A stretch of DNA of 64,000 nucleotides from Brevibacterium yomogidense (GCF_016107685.1 NZ_JABASY010000003.1:372001-436000), one strand, 5' to 3'. Shown: positions 48,611 to 57,697, counted from the stretch's first letter. A program made the numbers and translations. Notes: generated by a model not told the origin, from the sequence alone.

Positions 48611-49156
48611 TCACGCCACCAGGAGACCGACCACGATATTCACCACGGCGTGCACGGCGACGCCCGGGAGGATCGAGCCGCTCGTCCAGCGCAGCCATCC
48701 CAGCAGCCACCCGGTGACGAACTGGAGGACGAGCAGCGGCCACAGGCTCCCGTCGAGGGCGAGCAGCACGGTGTGCGGCAGGAGGAACACCACCGCCTGC
48801 AAGAGGTTGCCCCACCCGAAGCCCAGCCGGCGCATGAGCACGCCTCCCACCAGCCCCCGGAAGAACACCTCCTCACCGGCCGCCCGCAGGACCGCCCCGA
48901 TGAGGGCGAGCCCCGAGGCGGCGGTCGCGATCGTGACCGCGGGGTCCGACAGCACGTCTGCCGGCACAGTGCGGACGACCACGACCGCCGCGCCCAGAAG
49001 GGGAACGGCGACCAGCGCCGCACGCCCGTAGTCCCTGCCCGTCCCGGTTGTCGCACCGACCCGTGACAGCGCTTCGGCCAACGGGAGCTGCCACCTCCGC
49101 ACGCAGATGAGGAGGTAGAGCACCGCCGGCATGCAGAACAGCAGGAGTTCGAGCAT
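48611..49156 (-). CDS. CPBP-family intramembrane metalloprotease, short form
   Basis: A 181-residue membrane protein with about five hydrophobic helices. The CPBP motifs are AAGEEVFFRGLVGG (Glu-Glu-x3-Arg), FLLPHTVL (His) and VAVHAVVNIVV (His-x3-Asn). The N-terminus from ATG 49156 starts directly in a membrane helix. It lies 17 bases after the gamma-glutamyltransferase stop on the same strand and may be the last gene of that operon. Its cleavage target is unknown. Confidence 0.83.
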   Translation of the reverse strand: MLELLLFCMPAVLYLLICVRRWQLPLAEALSRVGATTGTGRDYGRAALVAVPLLGAAVVVVRTVPADVLSDPAVTIATAASGLALIGAVLRAAGEEVFFRGLVGGVLMRRLGFGWGNLLQAVVFLLPHTVLLALDGSLWPLLVLQFVTGWLLGWLRWTSGSILPGVAVHAVVNIVVGLLVA

Positions 49157-49173
49157 GCTCGAAGGCTATCGGC

Positions 49174-50835
49174 TCAGTGCCCGACCGCCTGCCCGTCGCC
49201 GCGCGGGTCCGCTCCGCCCTCGTACATGCCTGTCGCCGGGTACCGCCGGATCGCCGCCGCATGCCCCAGCGTCCCGTCCCACTCCGGGGTGATCGCGACC
49301 GGCTGCCCGCGCAGCGTGAGTTCACGGACCACCTCCGGAGCGATCCGCGCCTCCAGCTTGAGGTTCGAATCGGAGACGCCCCACGTGCGGCCGTACAGCC
49401 AGCGCGGCGCCTCGATCGCCTGCTGCACGTCGAAGCCGTAGTCGATGATCCGCGTGAGGACCGCCGCCTGCGTCTGCGGCTGTCCTTCACCGCCCATCGT
49501 GCCGTAGGCCAGCACGGGCTGCCCGTCCTCCAGCACCATCGCGGGGATGATCGTGTGGAACGTCTTCTTGCCCGGCTCCAGCGTGTTCGGGTGCGTCGCG
49601 TCCAGGGAGAAGAACGAACCGCGGTTCTGCGGGATCACCCCGGTCTCTCCCGCGATGATCCCGGAACCGAAGTCGTGGTACGGCGACTGGATGATCGACA
49701 CCATCATGCCGTCGGAGTCCGCCGCCGCGAAGTAGACGGTGTCACCGGTGGGTGCCGTCCTCTCTGCTTCGTCCCCGTAGCGCAGGCCCGGTTCCACGGA
49801 CGCTCCGTCGAGTGCCCGCTCCAGGCTGATGAGCTCACGCCGCTGGTCCGCGTACTCCTTCGACAGGAGCGTCTCCAGCGGGATGTCGACGAAGCCGGGA
49901 TCCGCGAGCCATTCGTCGCGGTCCGCGAACGCCACCTTCACGGCCTCGACGATGAGGTGGTAGTAGTCGGCGCCCCCTTCCGGGATCGTCGACAGGTCGA
50001 AGCCCTCGAGCAGGTTGAGGATCTGCAGCGCGGACATCCCCTGTGTCGCCGGCGGCAGCTGGTAGACGCTCCGGCCCCGGTACGTCGTGGAGATCGGGTC
50101 GACCCACTGCGCGCGGTAGCCCGCGAAGTCGTCAGCGCACAGCGGGGACCCCTGCTCCTGGAGCGCGGTCGAGAAGGCGTGTGCGAACTCCCCTTCGTAG
50201 AAGTAGCCGCGCGCACCGCCCTCGGCCAGGCCCCGCAGTGTGGCGGCGAGCGCGGGCTGCTGCAGGATCTCCCCTTCGCGCACCGGGGTCTCCCCGCTGG
50301 CGAACACCCCTGCGATCTGCGGATCGTCCTTCAGCAGCTGCCAGTCGGCGGCGATCCAGTCCGCCAGCGACCGGGTGACGGCGACGCCGTCCTCCGCGAG
50401 CACGATCGCGTCGTCGAACAGGTCCCGCCACGGCAGCCTGCCGTAGCGTTCGTGGGCTTCCCGCCACCCGTCGACGGCGCCGGGGACCGTGAGCGCGGCG
50501 TAGGCACCGCGCATCGGGATGCGGTCGACGTGTCCGGCCTGCCCGTAGAAGTCACGGGTCGCGGCCGCCGCAGACGGACCGTTCGCCTCGAGCGCTTCCA
50601 CTCCGTCGACGGGTCCACCGGCGAGCAGCATGAAGCAGTCGCCTCCCAGCCCCGCCATGTGCGGGTAGGCGACCGCGAGCACCGTGTTCGCCACGATCGC
50701 CGCATCGACCGCAGACCCGCCCCGTCGCAGCGCCGCGTTCCCCGCCTCCGAGGCGAGGTGGTGGGGACTCGTCACGAGCCCCCGCTTCGCGAGGACCGGC
50801 GGTCGTCCGGTGCGGGGTCCTGCATGGTGTGCCAT
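49174..50835 (-). CDS. ggt: gamma-glutamyltransferase (Ntn hydrolase)
   Basis: A 553-residue enzyme that transfers or hydrolyses gamma-glutamyl groups of glutathione and similar peptides. It begins KRGLVTSPHHLASEAGNAALRRGGSAVDAAI, with HMAGLGGDCFMLL soon after. The autoprocessing nucleophile is the Thr in PTGDTVYFAAADSDG (near 49740), followed by QSPYHDFGSGI and the substrate loop MGGEGQPQTQ. No signal peptide is seen, so it should be cytoplasmic, like YwrD-type enzymes, and act on imported substrates. ATG 50835 has AAGGAG seven bases upstream; the longer open frame upstream overlaps the permease gene and is not coding. It follows the LctP-type permease and its small partner. Confidence 0.88.
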   Translation of the reverse strand: MAHHAGPRTGRPPVLAKRGLVTSPHHLASEAGNAALRRGGSAVDAAIVANTVLAVAYPHMAGLGGDCFMLLAGGPVDGVEALEANGPSAAAATRDFYGQAGHVDRIPMRGAYAALTVPGAVDGWREAHERYGRLPWRDLFDDAIVLAEDGVAVTRSLADWIAADWQLLKDDPQIAGVFASGETPVREGEILQQPALAATLRGLAEGGARGYFYEGEFAHAFSTALQEQGSPLCADDFAGYRAQWVDPISTTYRGRSVYQLPPATQGMSALQILNLLEGFDLSTIPEGGADYYHLIVEAVKVAFADRDEWLADPGFVDIPLETLLSKEYADQRRELISLERALDGASVEPGLRYGDEAERTAPTGDTVYFAAADSDGMMVSIIQSPYHDFGSGIIAGETGVIPQNRGSFFSLDATHPNTLEPGKKTFHTIIPAMVLEDGQPVLAYGTMGGEGQPQTQAAVLTRIIDYGFDVQQAIEAPRWLYGRTWGVSDSNLKLEARIAPEVVRELTLRGQPVAITPEWDGTLGHAAAIRRYPATGMYEGGADPRGDGQAVGH

Positions 50836-50894
50836 CGAATGCTCCTTCTCTCTGCCGTCTGTTCTCAGTCTTCTGGTCTCAGTCGTAGTCTGGC

Positions 50895-51149
50895 TCAGTC
50901 GTCGTCGGGTGAGTCGGGGTCCTCGTCGTCGGTGCCCGTCAGCAGCCGCTGGATCGGCAGCAGGACGATGCCCACGGCCAGGCATACCAGCCCGGCCCAC
51001 AGCAGGCCGGCACCCGGGCCCGAGGCCCCGGCCGGGACCTCGGCGGAGGCACCTGCCGTGGTCCCCGCGCTGATGAGGGGCAGCGACACGAGCAGGAGCA
51101 CGAAGGAGACTCCCAGGTACATCGTCTTGTTCAGCACGAGCGCGCGCAC
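50895..51149 (-). CDS. small two-helix membrane protein next to the LctP-type permease
   Basis: An 84-residue protein with two hydrophobic helices (about residues 9-28 and 47-66), a Gly/Ala linker and a strongly acidic C-terminus (DDEDPDSPDDD). GTG 51149 has AAAGGA six bases upstream, so it is likely translated. It sits 24 bases after the permease stop and 59 before the gamma-glutamyltransferase start, and may be an accessory subunit of the permease. No family recognised. Confidence 0.65.
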   Translation of the reverse strand: MRALVLNKTMYLGVSFVLLLVSLPLISAGTTAGASAEVPAGASGPGAGLLWAGLVCLAVGIVLLPIQRLLTGTDDEDPDSPDDD

Positions 51150-51173
51150 GGTGGGTCCTTTCGTCCGGGGCGA

Positions 51174-52808
51174 TCAGAGGTAGGCGAGGGCGACGGTGAC
51201 GGCCCCGGTGACGGCGAAGGCCGCAGCCGTCCACGGCAGCGTCTTGCGCATGATGATGCCCTCCTTGCCGTTGATCCCCGCGGTCGATGCGCCCATGACG
51301 ATGTTGGCAGGTGCGATCGCGTTGCCCAGCGCACCCCCCGCGGACTGTGCGGCGAGGATCGTGGAGACCGGCAGCCCCTTGATCTGCGCGACGTTCACCT
51401 GCAGGTCGGAGAAGAGGACGTTCGACGAGGTCGACGAGGAGGTCGCGAACGCACCGACCGCGCCGATGCCGTTCGCCAGGAACGCGTACACCGCAGCGGG
51501 TGCCACCGCGGACAGGCCCAGGGCGAGCGTCTGCGTCTGACCCGCATGATTCATCATCGACGCCATGACGAGGAAGGTGACGATCGGGACGGACGCTGGG
51601 ATTGCGGTGATGAGGAGGCTCACCAGCGTGCTCCTGTCCTTCACCGCAAGCCCGGCCTGCCAGGTCCGCTCGTAGCCGCGCCGGACGAAGAGCACCCACG
51701 TGACGACGGCTGTCACCAGCAGTCCCGCACCGGGATGCGCCAGTGGGGCGAGCGCGGAATAGGTGTCCTGAGCCTCTGTGACGACGCCGAAACCGGTCGC
51801 GGTCCCCGGGAACGGGAACCCCACCGTGAACCGCCCCAGGACGTCCGCCACCGGGCCGATGAGCGACGTGGCCGTCGCGATGGCACTCAGCAGGATGTAG
51901 GGGAAGAACGCCGTGAGCGTGCTCATCGGCGGCACACTCCGCGCGGTGTCCGCACTGAGTCCGGTGTGGGAGACGGACATCGCGGGGCGACGCACGATCG
52001 ACTCCGCCGGCTCCGCGTACCGCCTCCACCGGGACAGCGGGAACAGCGCGATGAGCGCCGCCGTCGCCGGCAGGAACGCGCCCAGCGCCGGATCCACGAG
52101 CACCGCGGGGAACTGACCCAGCGCCTGGATCCCACCGATGATGAGGACCAGGGGCCACCCGTGCTTGACCGCCTCCCAGCGGCCGTACATCCACACGACG
52201 GTGAACCCGCCCATGAGCGCCTGGAACGACAGCATGAGGGACGATTCGAGAGCCGTCGCGAGGATCGTCGACTCGTCCAGCTGGACGACCTGCAGGGTCG
52301 CGAGCCAGCCGACGCCCAGGGTGCCGAAGAACTTGGCCCAGATGTGGGCGATGATCGGGATCGCGACGGCGTAGATCGGCTTCACGCCGAAAGCCACGAG
52401 CAGCGGGGCGACGATCGCGATCGGGGTGCCGAACCCGTCGACCGCCTGCAGGAACGAGGTGAACACCCAGCCCAGCGCCACGATGATGAACAGCTCGTTG
52501 CGGCTCATCGCGGTGATGCCGCGCCGCATCGACTCATAGCCGCCGGCGCGCTTCATGACGTGGAACAGCAGGAGTGCCGGCCAGATGACGAAGAGGATGG
52601 ACACCGCGTCCCAGACACCCTTCGCACCGGCGACCCCCAGCGTCTCGAGCGGTGCGCGGAAGAACAGCAGCGCGATGCCGGTGACGACGATGACACCCAT
52701 GGCGCCCGCCTGCTGCGCGCCCCAGCGCAGCTGGATCATGAAGAAGGCGAGGGCGGCGATCGGCAGTGCGGACAGCACCCAGTGGAAGAGATCGACGGGC
52801 AGCTGCAC
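51174..52808 (-). CDS. LctP/LldP-family lactate-type permease
   Basis: A 544-residue carboxylate permease with about fourteen membrane helices, in the L-lactate permease family (LctP/LldP). Family segments are LALEALFFRAP-like opening (IALLFFRAPLE), QAVDGFGTPIAIVAPLLV, IAHIWAKFFGTLGVGW, FSDLQVNVAQIKGLP and NAIAPANIVMGASTAG. The cargo is usually lactate or glycolate, but here the permease lies between a dipeptidase and a gamma-glutamyltransferase gene, so an acidic peptide or product may be carried. GTG 52808 start. An unusual 24-base hairpin lies just upstream. Confidence 0.87.
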   Translation of the reverse strand: MQLPVDLFHWVLSALPIAALAFFMIQLRWGAQQAGAMGVIVVTGIALLFFRAPLETLGVAGAKGVWDAVSILFVIWPALLLFHVMKRAGGYESMRRGITAMSRNELFIIVALGWVFTSFLQAVDGFGTPIAIVAPLLVAFGVKPIYAVAIPIIAHIWAKFFGTLGVGWLATLQVVQLDESTILATALESSLMLSFQALMGGFTVVWMYGRWEAVKHGWPLVLIIGGIQALGQFPAVLVDPALGAFLPATAALIALFPLSRWRRYAEPAESIVRRPAMSVSHTGLSADTARSVPPMSTLTAFFPYILLSAIATATSLIGPVADVLGRFTVGFPFPGTATGFGVVTEAQDTYSALAPLAHPGAGLLVTAVVTWVLFVRRGYERTWQAGLAVKDRSTLVSLLITAIPASVPIVTFLVMASMMNHAGQTQTLALGLSAVAPAAVYAFLANGIGAVGAFATSSSTSSNVLFSDLQVNVAQIKGLPVSTILAAQSAGGALGNAIAPANIVMGASTAGINGKEGIIMRKTLPWTAAAFAVTGAVTVALAYL

Positions 52809-52835
52809 GGCGTGACCACTCTCCGTTCGGGGGCT

Positions 52836-52859
52836 GGACTCTGAGGCGTCTCAGAGTCC
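52836..52859 (-). promoter_or_regulatory. perfect hairpin in the leader of the LctP-type permease gene
   Basis: GGACTCTGAG and CTCAGAGTCC pair over ten bases around a GCGT loop. It lies 28 bases upstream of the permease start on the transcribed strand. It could be an operator, an attenuator or the end of the dipeptidase transcript. No T-run follows. Confidence 0.5.
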
Positions 52860-52939
52860 TGAGGACGCGCACAGTCAGCAGGCTGTACGGACGACAGCCC
52901 CATTCGAGCAGATATGAGAACCATTCGTGGGAGAGTCCG

Positions 52940-52960
52940 GACCGTGGACCTCACGGACCC
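52940..52960 (-). terminator. hairpin after the dipeptidase gene
   Basis: CCGTG (52943-52947) and CACGG (52953-52957) pair around GACCT, with two more G-C pairs beyond one A-A mismatch. It comes 10-30 bases after the dipeptidase stop (minus strand). If it works, the permease has its own promoter between 52860 and 52940. Confidence 0.4.
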
Positions 52961-52970
52961 TGAGGCACCC

Positions 52971-54257
52971 TCACACGTCCGAGGCGCCGTCCTCCACCGC
53001 GCGCATGACCCGCAGGACGTTGCCGTGGGCCAGAGCCTCGAGGTCGTTCCGCGACCATCCGCGATCGGACAGCTCATGCAGCAGGTCCTGGTAGCAGGAC
53101 ACGCTCTCGAGCCCCACCGGCAGCGACGCCGTCCCGTCGTAGTCGCCGCCCAGTCCGATCCGGGTGATGCCCACGGCCTCGCGCGCGGCCTCCAGGTGGG
53201 CGACGACCTCGTGCAGCGTCGCCTGCGGCTCGGGGTGAGCCTCCTCCCAGGCCGCCAGCCGGGCGGCGGCAGCGGGTGGGACCTCGGCGTCCGTGTCGCC
53301 GTAGGCATAGTCGACGTGGTTCGCGGCGTTGTCGGCCCTCACCTCGTCGCACGTCTGACCGGGGCGCGGTGCGCGTGGCATGTGGTACGGACGAGTGACG
53401 CTGATCGGACGGTCCGGATCATCGATGCCCAGGCCGATGCGGACCTGTGCCCGTTCGCGTGTCCACTCCAGCAGCGCCGGCGACACGAACGCCGGCACGA
53501 AGGTGAGGCCGAGGACGGAGTCGGTCGCAGCGATCCGCTCCAGCACGCGGTCGGTCACGTTGCGCGGGTGCGGGTTCACCGCCTGGACCGACGAGTGGGT
53601 GAAGAGGGTCGGTACGCGGGACGCTTCGAGGGCATCCAGCTGTGTGCGCTCGTTCGTGTGCGACAGGTCGACCATCATGCCCAGACGATTCATCTCCGCG
53701 ACGACCGCGACGCCCTCCTCCGTGAGACCACGCGGCGACCTCCCGCCCGGCGCGCCCGGCAGCCCGTCGACCTCCGCCTGCGTCTCGTAGCCGCCGGTCG
53801 CCGCGGTCGCCCAATCGAGGTCGTCGTTGTGGGTGAGCGTCATGTACCGGGCCCCCAGGTGGAACATCTGCCGCAGCACCGCGAGCGATTCGGCGATCGA
53901 CTGCCCGCCCTCCAGCCCGATGAGGCTCGCGATGCGACCCGTGGCGAAAGCCGCTTCGACATCGGCGGCGGTGTGCGCTGCCTGCAGGAACTGCGGGTAG
54001 GCGTCCGTGAGCCGGTGGACCGCGTCGATCTGCTGCAGAGTCGCGACGACCGCGTCCTCCTGCGGGATGGACGACGGCACCCACGCGGACCAGAACTGCG
54101 CGCCCACTCCGCCGCGCCGCAGCCGCACGAGGTCGGTGTGGAATTCCTCCCGCTCCCTGTCCAGCCCGCTGACGTCATAGCCGGCCCGCTCCCGCAGCGC
54201 GAACGGCAGGTCGTTGTGGCAGTCGAGGATCGGGATCGGAGCAGTCGTGTCGAGCAT
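52971..54257 (-). CDS. membrane dipeptidase-type peptidase (M19 family)
   Basis: A 428-residue zinc dipeptidase of peptidase family M19, which cleaves dipeptides, in some members Cys-Gly from glutathione breakdown. The metal ligands are the His/Asp of LDCHNDLPF (about residues 10-18), the Glu of SLIGLEGGQS, and His of MMVDLSHTNE and LFTHSSVQAV; the substrate-binding DYDGTASLPVGLE is near the C-terminus (GLGGDYDG). No signal peptide or GPI-like tail is seen, so it should be cytoplasmic. It shares strand and region with the permease and gamma-glutamyltransferase genes and diverges from an alcohol dehydrogenase gene. Confidence 0.92.
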   Translation of the reverse strand: MLDTTAPIPILDCHNDLPFALRERAGYDVSGLDREREEFHTDLVRLRRGGVGAQFWSAWVPSSIPQEDAVVATLQQIDAVHRLTDAYPQFLQAAHTAADVEAAFATGRIASLIGLEGGQSIAESLAVLRQMFHLGARYMTLTHNDDLDWATAATGGYETQAEVDGLPGAPGGRSPRGLTEEGVAVVAEMNRLGMMVDLSHTNERTQLDALEASRVPTLFTHSSVQAVNPHPRNVTDRVLERIAATDSVLGLTFVPAFVSPALLEWTRERAQVRIGLGIDDPDRPISVTRPYHMPRAPRPGQTCDEVRADNAANHVDYAYGDTDAEVPPAAAARLAAWEEAHPEPQATLHEVVAHLEAAREAVGITRIGLGGDYDGTASLPVGLESVSCYQDLLHELSDRGWSRNDLEALAHGNVLRVMRAVEDGASDV

Positions 54258-54396
54258 GCTTCGAGTGTAGATCTCCGCCGCACATCAATACCGGTCAAGG
54301 CAATAATGAACGAGGCCACCATGGCAACTTCTGCATGAAAGTCGTGCACAATGGCATCAACCATCCACGAGGTTCTCGACGACGAGGAGTCGCTTG

Positions 54397-55452
54397 ATGA
54401 AGGTGTTCGCCGCCACAGGCCCCGATGCCCCGCTGCAGGAGCAGGAGGTCAACTCACCCATCCCCACCGGTCGTGAAGTACTCGTCCGCGTGACCCGCAG
54501 CGGTGTCTGCCACACGGACACGCACAGCCACGCTGGCGGCTACGACCTGGGCGGGGGCGGCTGGCTGTCCATCGCGGACCGAGGCCTGAAGTACCCCGCT
54601 GTGTTCGGCCACGAGATCGTCGGTGAGGTCATCGCGGTGGGCCCGGACGCCACTGATGTGCGCCCGGGTGACAGCCGGATCGTCTTCCCGTGGATCGGCT
54701 GCGGAACCTGCAGCCGGTGCGTGAGCGGGAGCACGAACCTCTGTGCGACCAGCCAGGCGATCGGCGTGTTCCGCTGGGGCGGTTTCGCGACGGAAGTGCT
54801 GGTCCCTGATTCCGACTACCTGGTCGACCATGAGGGGCTCGACCCCAGCTGGGCTGCGACGCTCGCCTGCAGCGGGCTCACGTCGTTCGCCTCGGTCCGC
54901 CGCGTCCTGCCGCTCACGGACGACGAAACGGTCGCGGTCATCGGCACCGGCGGGGTGGGGCTCGCCGCCATCGCTCTCCTCTCACGCATGACGCGGGCAC
55001 GGATCGTCGCCGTGGACGTCTCCGACGCGAACCTGGAGAACGCCGCACGGCTGGGCGCGCACGTGACAGTGAACTCGAGGAACCTGGACGGTGCAGGTCT
55101 GGCCGAGCACCTGGGTGGGCCGGTCCAGGCGATCGTCGACTTCGTGAACACGGGCGACACCTTCTCCTTCGCGCTGGCGTCCGTCGCGAAGGGCGGCACG
55201 ATCGTCCCCGTCGGCCTGTTCGGCGGCAGCACTCCCCTGTCGACGGCGCTGCTGCCGCTCAAGGCCGTGTCGATCATCGGGAACTACGTGGGCAGTCTCG
55301 AGGACCTGCGCGCGCTCGTGGAGATGGCGAAGGCGGAGGATCTGCCGCGCGTCCCCATCACGGAGAAGCCGCTCTCCCTCGAGAACACCGTCGACAGCCT
55401 CGCGGCACTCAACAGCGGAACGGCGACGGGGCGGACAGTCCTCGTGGGCTGA
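54397..55452 (+). CDS. zinc-dependent alcohol dehydrogenase (MDR family)
   Basis: A 351-residue zinc alcohol dehydrogenase. Catalytic zinc ligands are Cys in RSGVCHTDTHSHAGG and His-Glu in VFGHEIVGEV. Structural zinc ligands lie in GCGTCSRCVSGSTNLC (Cys-x2-Cys-x2-Cys-x7-Cys). The Rossmann motif is VAVIGTGGVGLAAIALL. The inserted loop GYDLGGGGWLSIADRGLKYP is longer than in AdhP. It should oxidise an alcohol with NAD. ATG 54397 with GAGGAG seven bases upstream; TTG 54394 is next to it. It stands alone, divergent from the dipeptidase gene. Confidence 0.9.
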   Translation: MKVFAATGPDAPLQEQEVNSPIPTGREVLVRVTRSGVCHTDTHSHAGGYDLGGGGWLSIADRGLKYPAVFGHEIVGEVIAVGPDATDVRPGDSRIVFPWIGCGTCSRCVSGSTNLCATSQAIGVFRWGGFATEVLVPDSDYLVDHEGLDPSWAATLACSGLTSFASVRRVLPLTDDETVAVIGTGGVGLAAIALLSRMTRARIVAVDVSDANLENAARLGAHVTVNSRNLDGAGLAEHLGGPVQAIVDFVNTGDTFSFALASVAKGGTIVPVGLFGGSTPLSTALLPLKAVSIIGNYVGSLEDLRALVEMAKAEDLPRVPITEKPLSLENTVDSLAALNSGTATGRTVLVG

Positions 55453-55512
55453 TCGGCTCCGCCCCGTCACGCAGCGCTCAGTCACACAGCGCTCAGTCAC
55501 GCAGCAGTGTGC

Positions 55513-56676
55513 TCAGCTGCCGTCGTCCCTGCGGTGCTTCTCCCGCTTACCATCGCGCGTGCGGTCGAAGTACGCGTCGACGCGGGTCGCGGGGTCAGCC
55601 TCTGCGGTGAGCGCGGCGGCCCCTCCATACTGCGCCGAATCCGCCGCGCCCGCAGCGGATGCCTTCTGGATCTGGGCGTCGAGATCGTCGAACTCCTCCG
55701 CCGTCTCGTCCAGCTCCGCCAGGAGGCGGGCGATCGATTCCGCGTGGGACTCCGCTTCCATGTTGAGGTCCCGGAACTGCGCCCCGAGCGTGTCATCACC
55801 GGCGGTGCGGGACACGATGTCGAGGACGCGCTCGCCGATCTCCCGGGTGCGCTCCGAGTGGTCCAGTGCGATGAGCTGGGCGTCGAGTGCCCGCAGGTGT
55901 TCGAGGTATTCGTGCATCGCCATCACGCGGTCCGCGATCGATTCGAAGGCCTCAGCCAACCGCCCCAGATAGGCCTGGACACGGTTGGCCTCCGTCCCGT
56001 CGCGCATCGCGTCGAGCTCCGTGCGGACCTGGACGAGCTCCGCCAGTCGCACGCCGATGCCTGCGACCATGTCGTCCAGGTCGACGCGGGCCACGTGGTC
56101 GGTGAGGATCGGGTGCGTCCACGCGCGGGTGGACGCGATGCGGGTCGCGAGCATGACGGAGAGGTGGAAGAGTCGCTGCTCGTCCGTGTCCTGACCGTGC
56201 TTCACTCCCGCGACGAAGCCCAGGGTCTGCGGGGTGATCCACCGTGCGGCGCGGGCGCTCTCGCGGTCCTTCCGCGACAGCCGCTTGGGGTCGCGCATGT
56301 ACTTGGTGCCCGTCACCGCACCGGTCACACCCGTCCCTGCTGCGAACAGACCCGTCGTGATGACACCGCCGGTCGCGACGTCCCCCGTCAGCCAGGAGAT
56401 CCCGAACGTGCTGAGCCCGAAGATACCGGTGGTCGCCGCCCCCGCACCCGTGAGGACACGGAAGACGACGTTCGATCGGATGAGATTGCGTGCCTCGCCC
56501 GGCGTGTGCAGGAGGCGGGAGTACGTCGCCTGCCGGGATGCCGGCAGTTCGTAGCCGCGCGCCTCCCACGTCCGGATGACGGAGTCCGTGACGGAATCGG
56601 GCACGAGGATGCGGTACACGGGCAGACGACCCGCGCACAGCTGCCGCCACAGTCCCTTCCACGGGTGACGTGCCAT
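55513..56676 (-). CDS. unknown protein with membrane hairpin and long helical domain
   Basis: A 387-residue protein without a recognised family. Residues 1-69 are cationic and contain a Pro/Arg-rich stretch; residues about 70-123 are hydrophobic and Gly-rich with two possible membrane helices; the rest is long charged helices (RLAELVQVRTELDAMRD, AYLGRLAEAFESIADRVMAMHEYLEHLRALDAQLIALDHS, EAESHAESIARLLAELDETAEEFDDLDAQ) that look like a coiled coil, ending in a basic tail. ATG 56676 has GAGGAG seven bases upstream. A membrane-bound scaffold or a distant toxin/immunity-type protein are both possible; nothing near it helps to choose. Confidence 0.6.
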   Translation of the reverse strand: MARHPWKGLWRQLCAGRLPVYRILVPDSVTDSVIRTWEARGYELPASRQATYSRLLHTPGEARNLIRSNVVFRVLTGAGAATTGIFGLSTFGISWLTGDVATGGVITTGLFAAGTGVTGAVTGTKYMRDPKRLSRKDRESARAARWITPQTLGFVAGVKHGQDTDEQRLFHLSVMLATRIASTRAWTHPILTDHVARVDLDDMVAGIGVRLAELVQVRTELDAMRDGTEANRVQAYLGRLAEAFESIADRVMAMHEYLEHLRALDAQLIALDHSERTREIGERVLDIVSRTAGDDTLGAQFRDLNMEAESHAESIARLLAELDETAEEFDDLDAQIQKASAAGAADSAQYGGAAALTAEADPATRVDAYFDRTRDGKREKHRRDDGS

Positions 56677-56773
56677 CGGTGCACTCCTCTGATATCGGTG
56701 ACACACAGCGTAGTGAGTCAGGCTGGATGAACGATTGGAGCGTGCGGGCCGAGCCCGCGCCGCCAAGCGCCTC

Positions 56774-57697
56774 CTACCCTCCCCGCAGCTCCGCGATGTC
56801 GATCTTCTTCATGCCCATGAGCCGCTGGTACGCACCGGGGGCTGCCAGCAGGTCGTCGAGGTCCGCCGGGACGATCTGCCAGCTCACCCCGTAGGCGTCG
56901 CGGCACCAGCCGCACTGCTCCCGCTCCGGGTCCGTGGACAGCACCGCCCAGAGCCGGTCGATCTCGTCCTGGTCGTCTGCCCTCACCATGAGGGAGAAGC
57001 CCTCCGTGAACGTGAACGGCTGGTCCACCCCGGAATCCATCGCGGTGATCCACGGATCCTTCCGAGGCCCACCGGAACCGCGCCCGAGGCGGAACTCGGA
57101 GAACATGTACGCCCCCTCCACAGCCGGTCCGGTCTGCGTCGGATAGGTCGCGACCGTCCCGACCTCCGACCCCGGGAAGAGGGAGGTGTAGGTGGCGACG
57201 GCCTCGGCGGCGGAGTTCTGAGCAGGACCGCAGAACAGCAGCGAGGGGACGAGGGACGGCCGCGGAGCGGAATCCGGCGGGGTGAGGAAGAGCTGCCAGC
57301 TCACCCCGTACCGGTCCTCGACCCACGCGTAGCGGGCGGAGAACGGGTACTCGTCCAGCGGCATGAGCGTGGTGCCGCCCTCGACCAGCCGATCGTGCAG
57401 CCCATCGAGGTACCCACGGGGGTCTTCGGCGACCGCGTCGTCCACGTGCACCATGAACCCCGCGGCCGGGTTGGGGCGGAACGTGTCGTCCGCGTTGATG
57501 AAGGCGACGCGGCAGCCGTGGATCTCCAGCTCGATGCCGAGTACGGCACCGGCGAACGACGCCTGGAAATCGGCCGGCCCCTCCGTCGGATAGTGGGAGC
57601 GGGAGACTTCGCGCACGTCGCGGAAGGCCTCCGTGTAGAAGTCCGCAGCCTCTGCCGCCGTGCGGTCATGCCAGATGTGCGGGGTGATCGCGTGCAT
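56774..57697 (-). CDS. double VOC/PhnB-like protein
   Basis: A 307-residue protein made of two PhnB-type VOC units (also called 3-demethylubiquinone-9 3-methyltransferase domain). First unit: ITPHIWHDRTAAEAADFYTEAF to YAWVEDRYGVSWQLFL. Second unit: LVPSLLFCGPAQNSAAEAVATYTSLF to CGWCRDAYGVSWQIVP. Each ends in the family's GVSWQ strand, so the gene arose by duplication. Members lack a proven reaction. ATG 57697; a single gene between the unknown protein and the ABC ATPase. Confidence 0.87.
   Translation of the reverse strand: MHAITPHIWHDRTAAEAADFYTEAFRDVREVSRSHYPTEGPADFQASFAGAVLGIELEIHGCRVAFINADDTFRPNPAAGFMVHVDDAVAEDPRGYLDGLHDRLVEGGTTLMPLDEYPFSARYAWVEDRYGVSWQLFLTPPDSAPRPSLVPSLLFCGPAQNSAAEAVATYTSLFPGSEVGTVATYPTQTGPAVEGAYMFSEFRLGRGSGGPRKDPWITAMDSGVDQPFTFTEGFSLMVRADDQDEIDRLWAVLSTDPEREQCGWCRDAYGVSWQIVPADLDDLLAAPGAYQRLMGMKKIDIAELRGG

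Noticed and set aside
50836-52194. Upstream extension of the gamma-glutamyltransferase frame
   Set aside because: It runs through the small membrane protein and the permease genes; the ATG at 50835 has a good SD and the family start follows at once.
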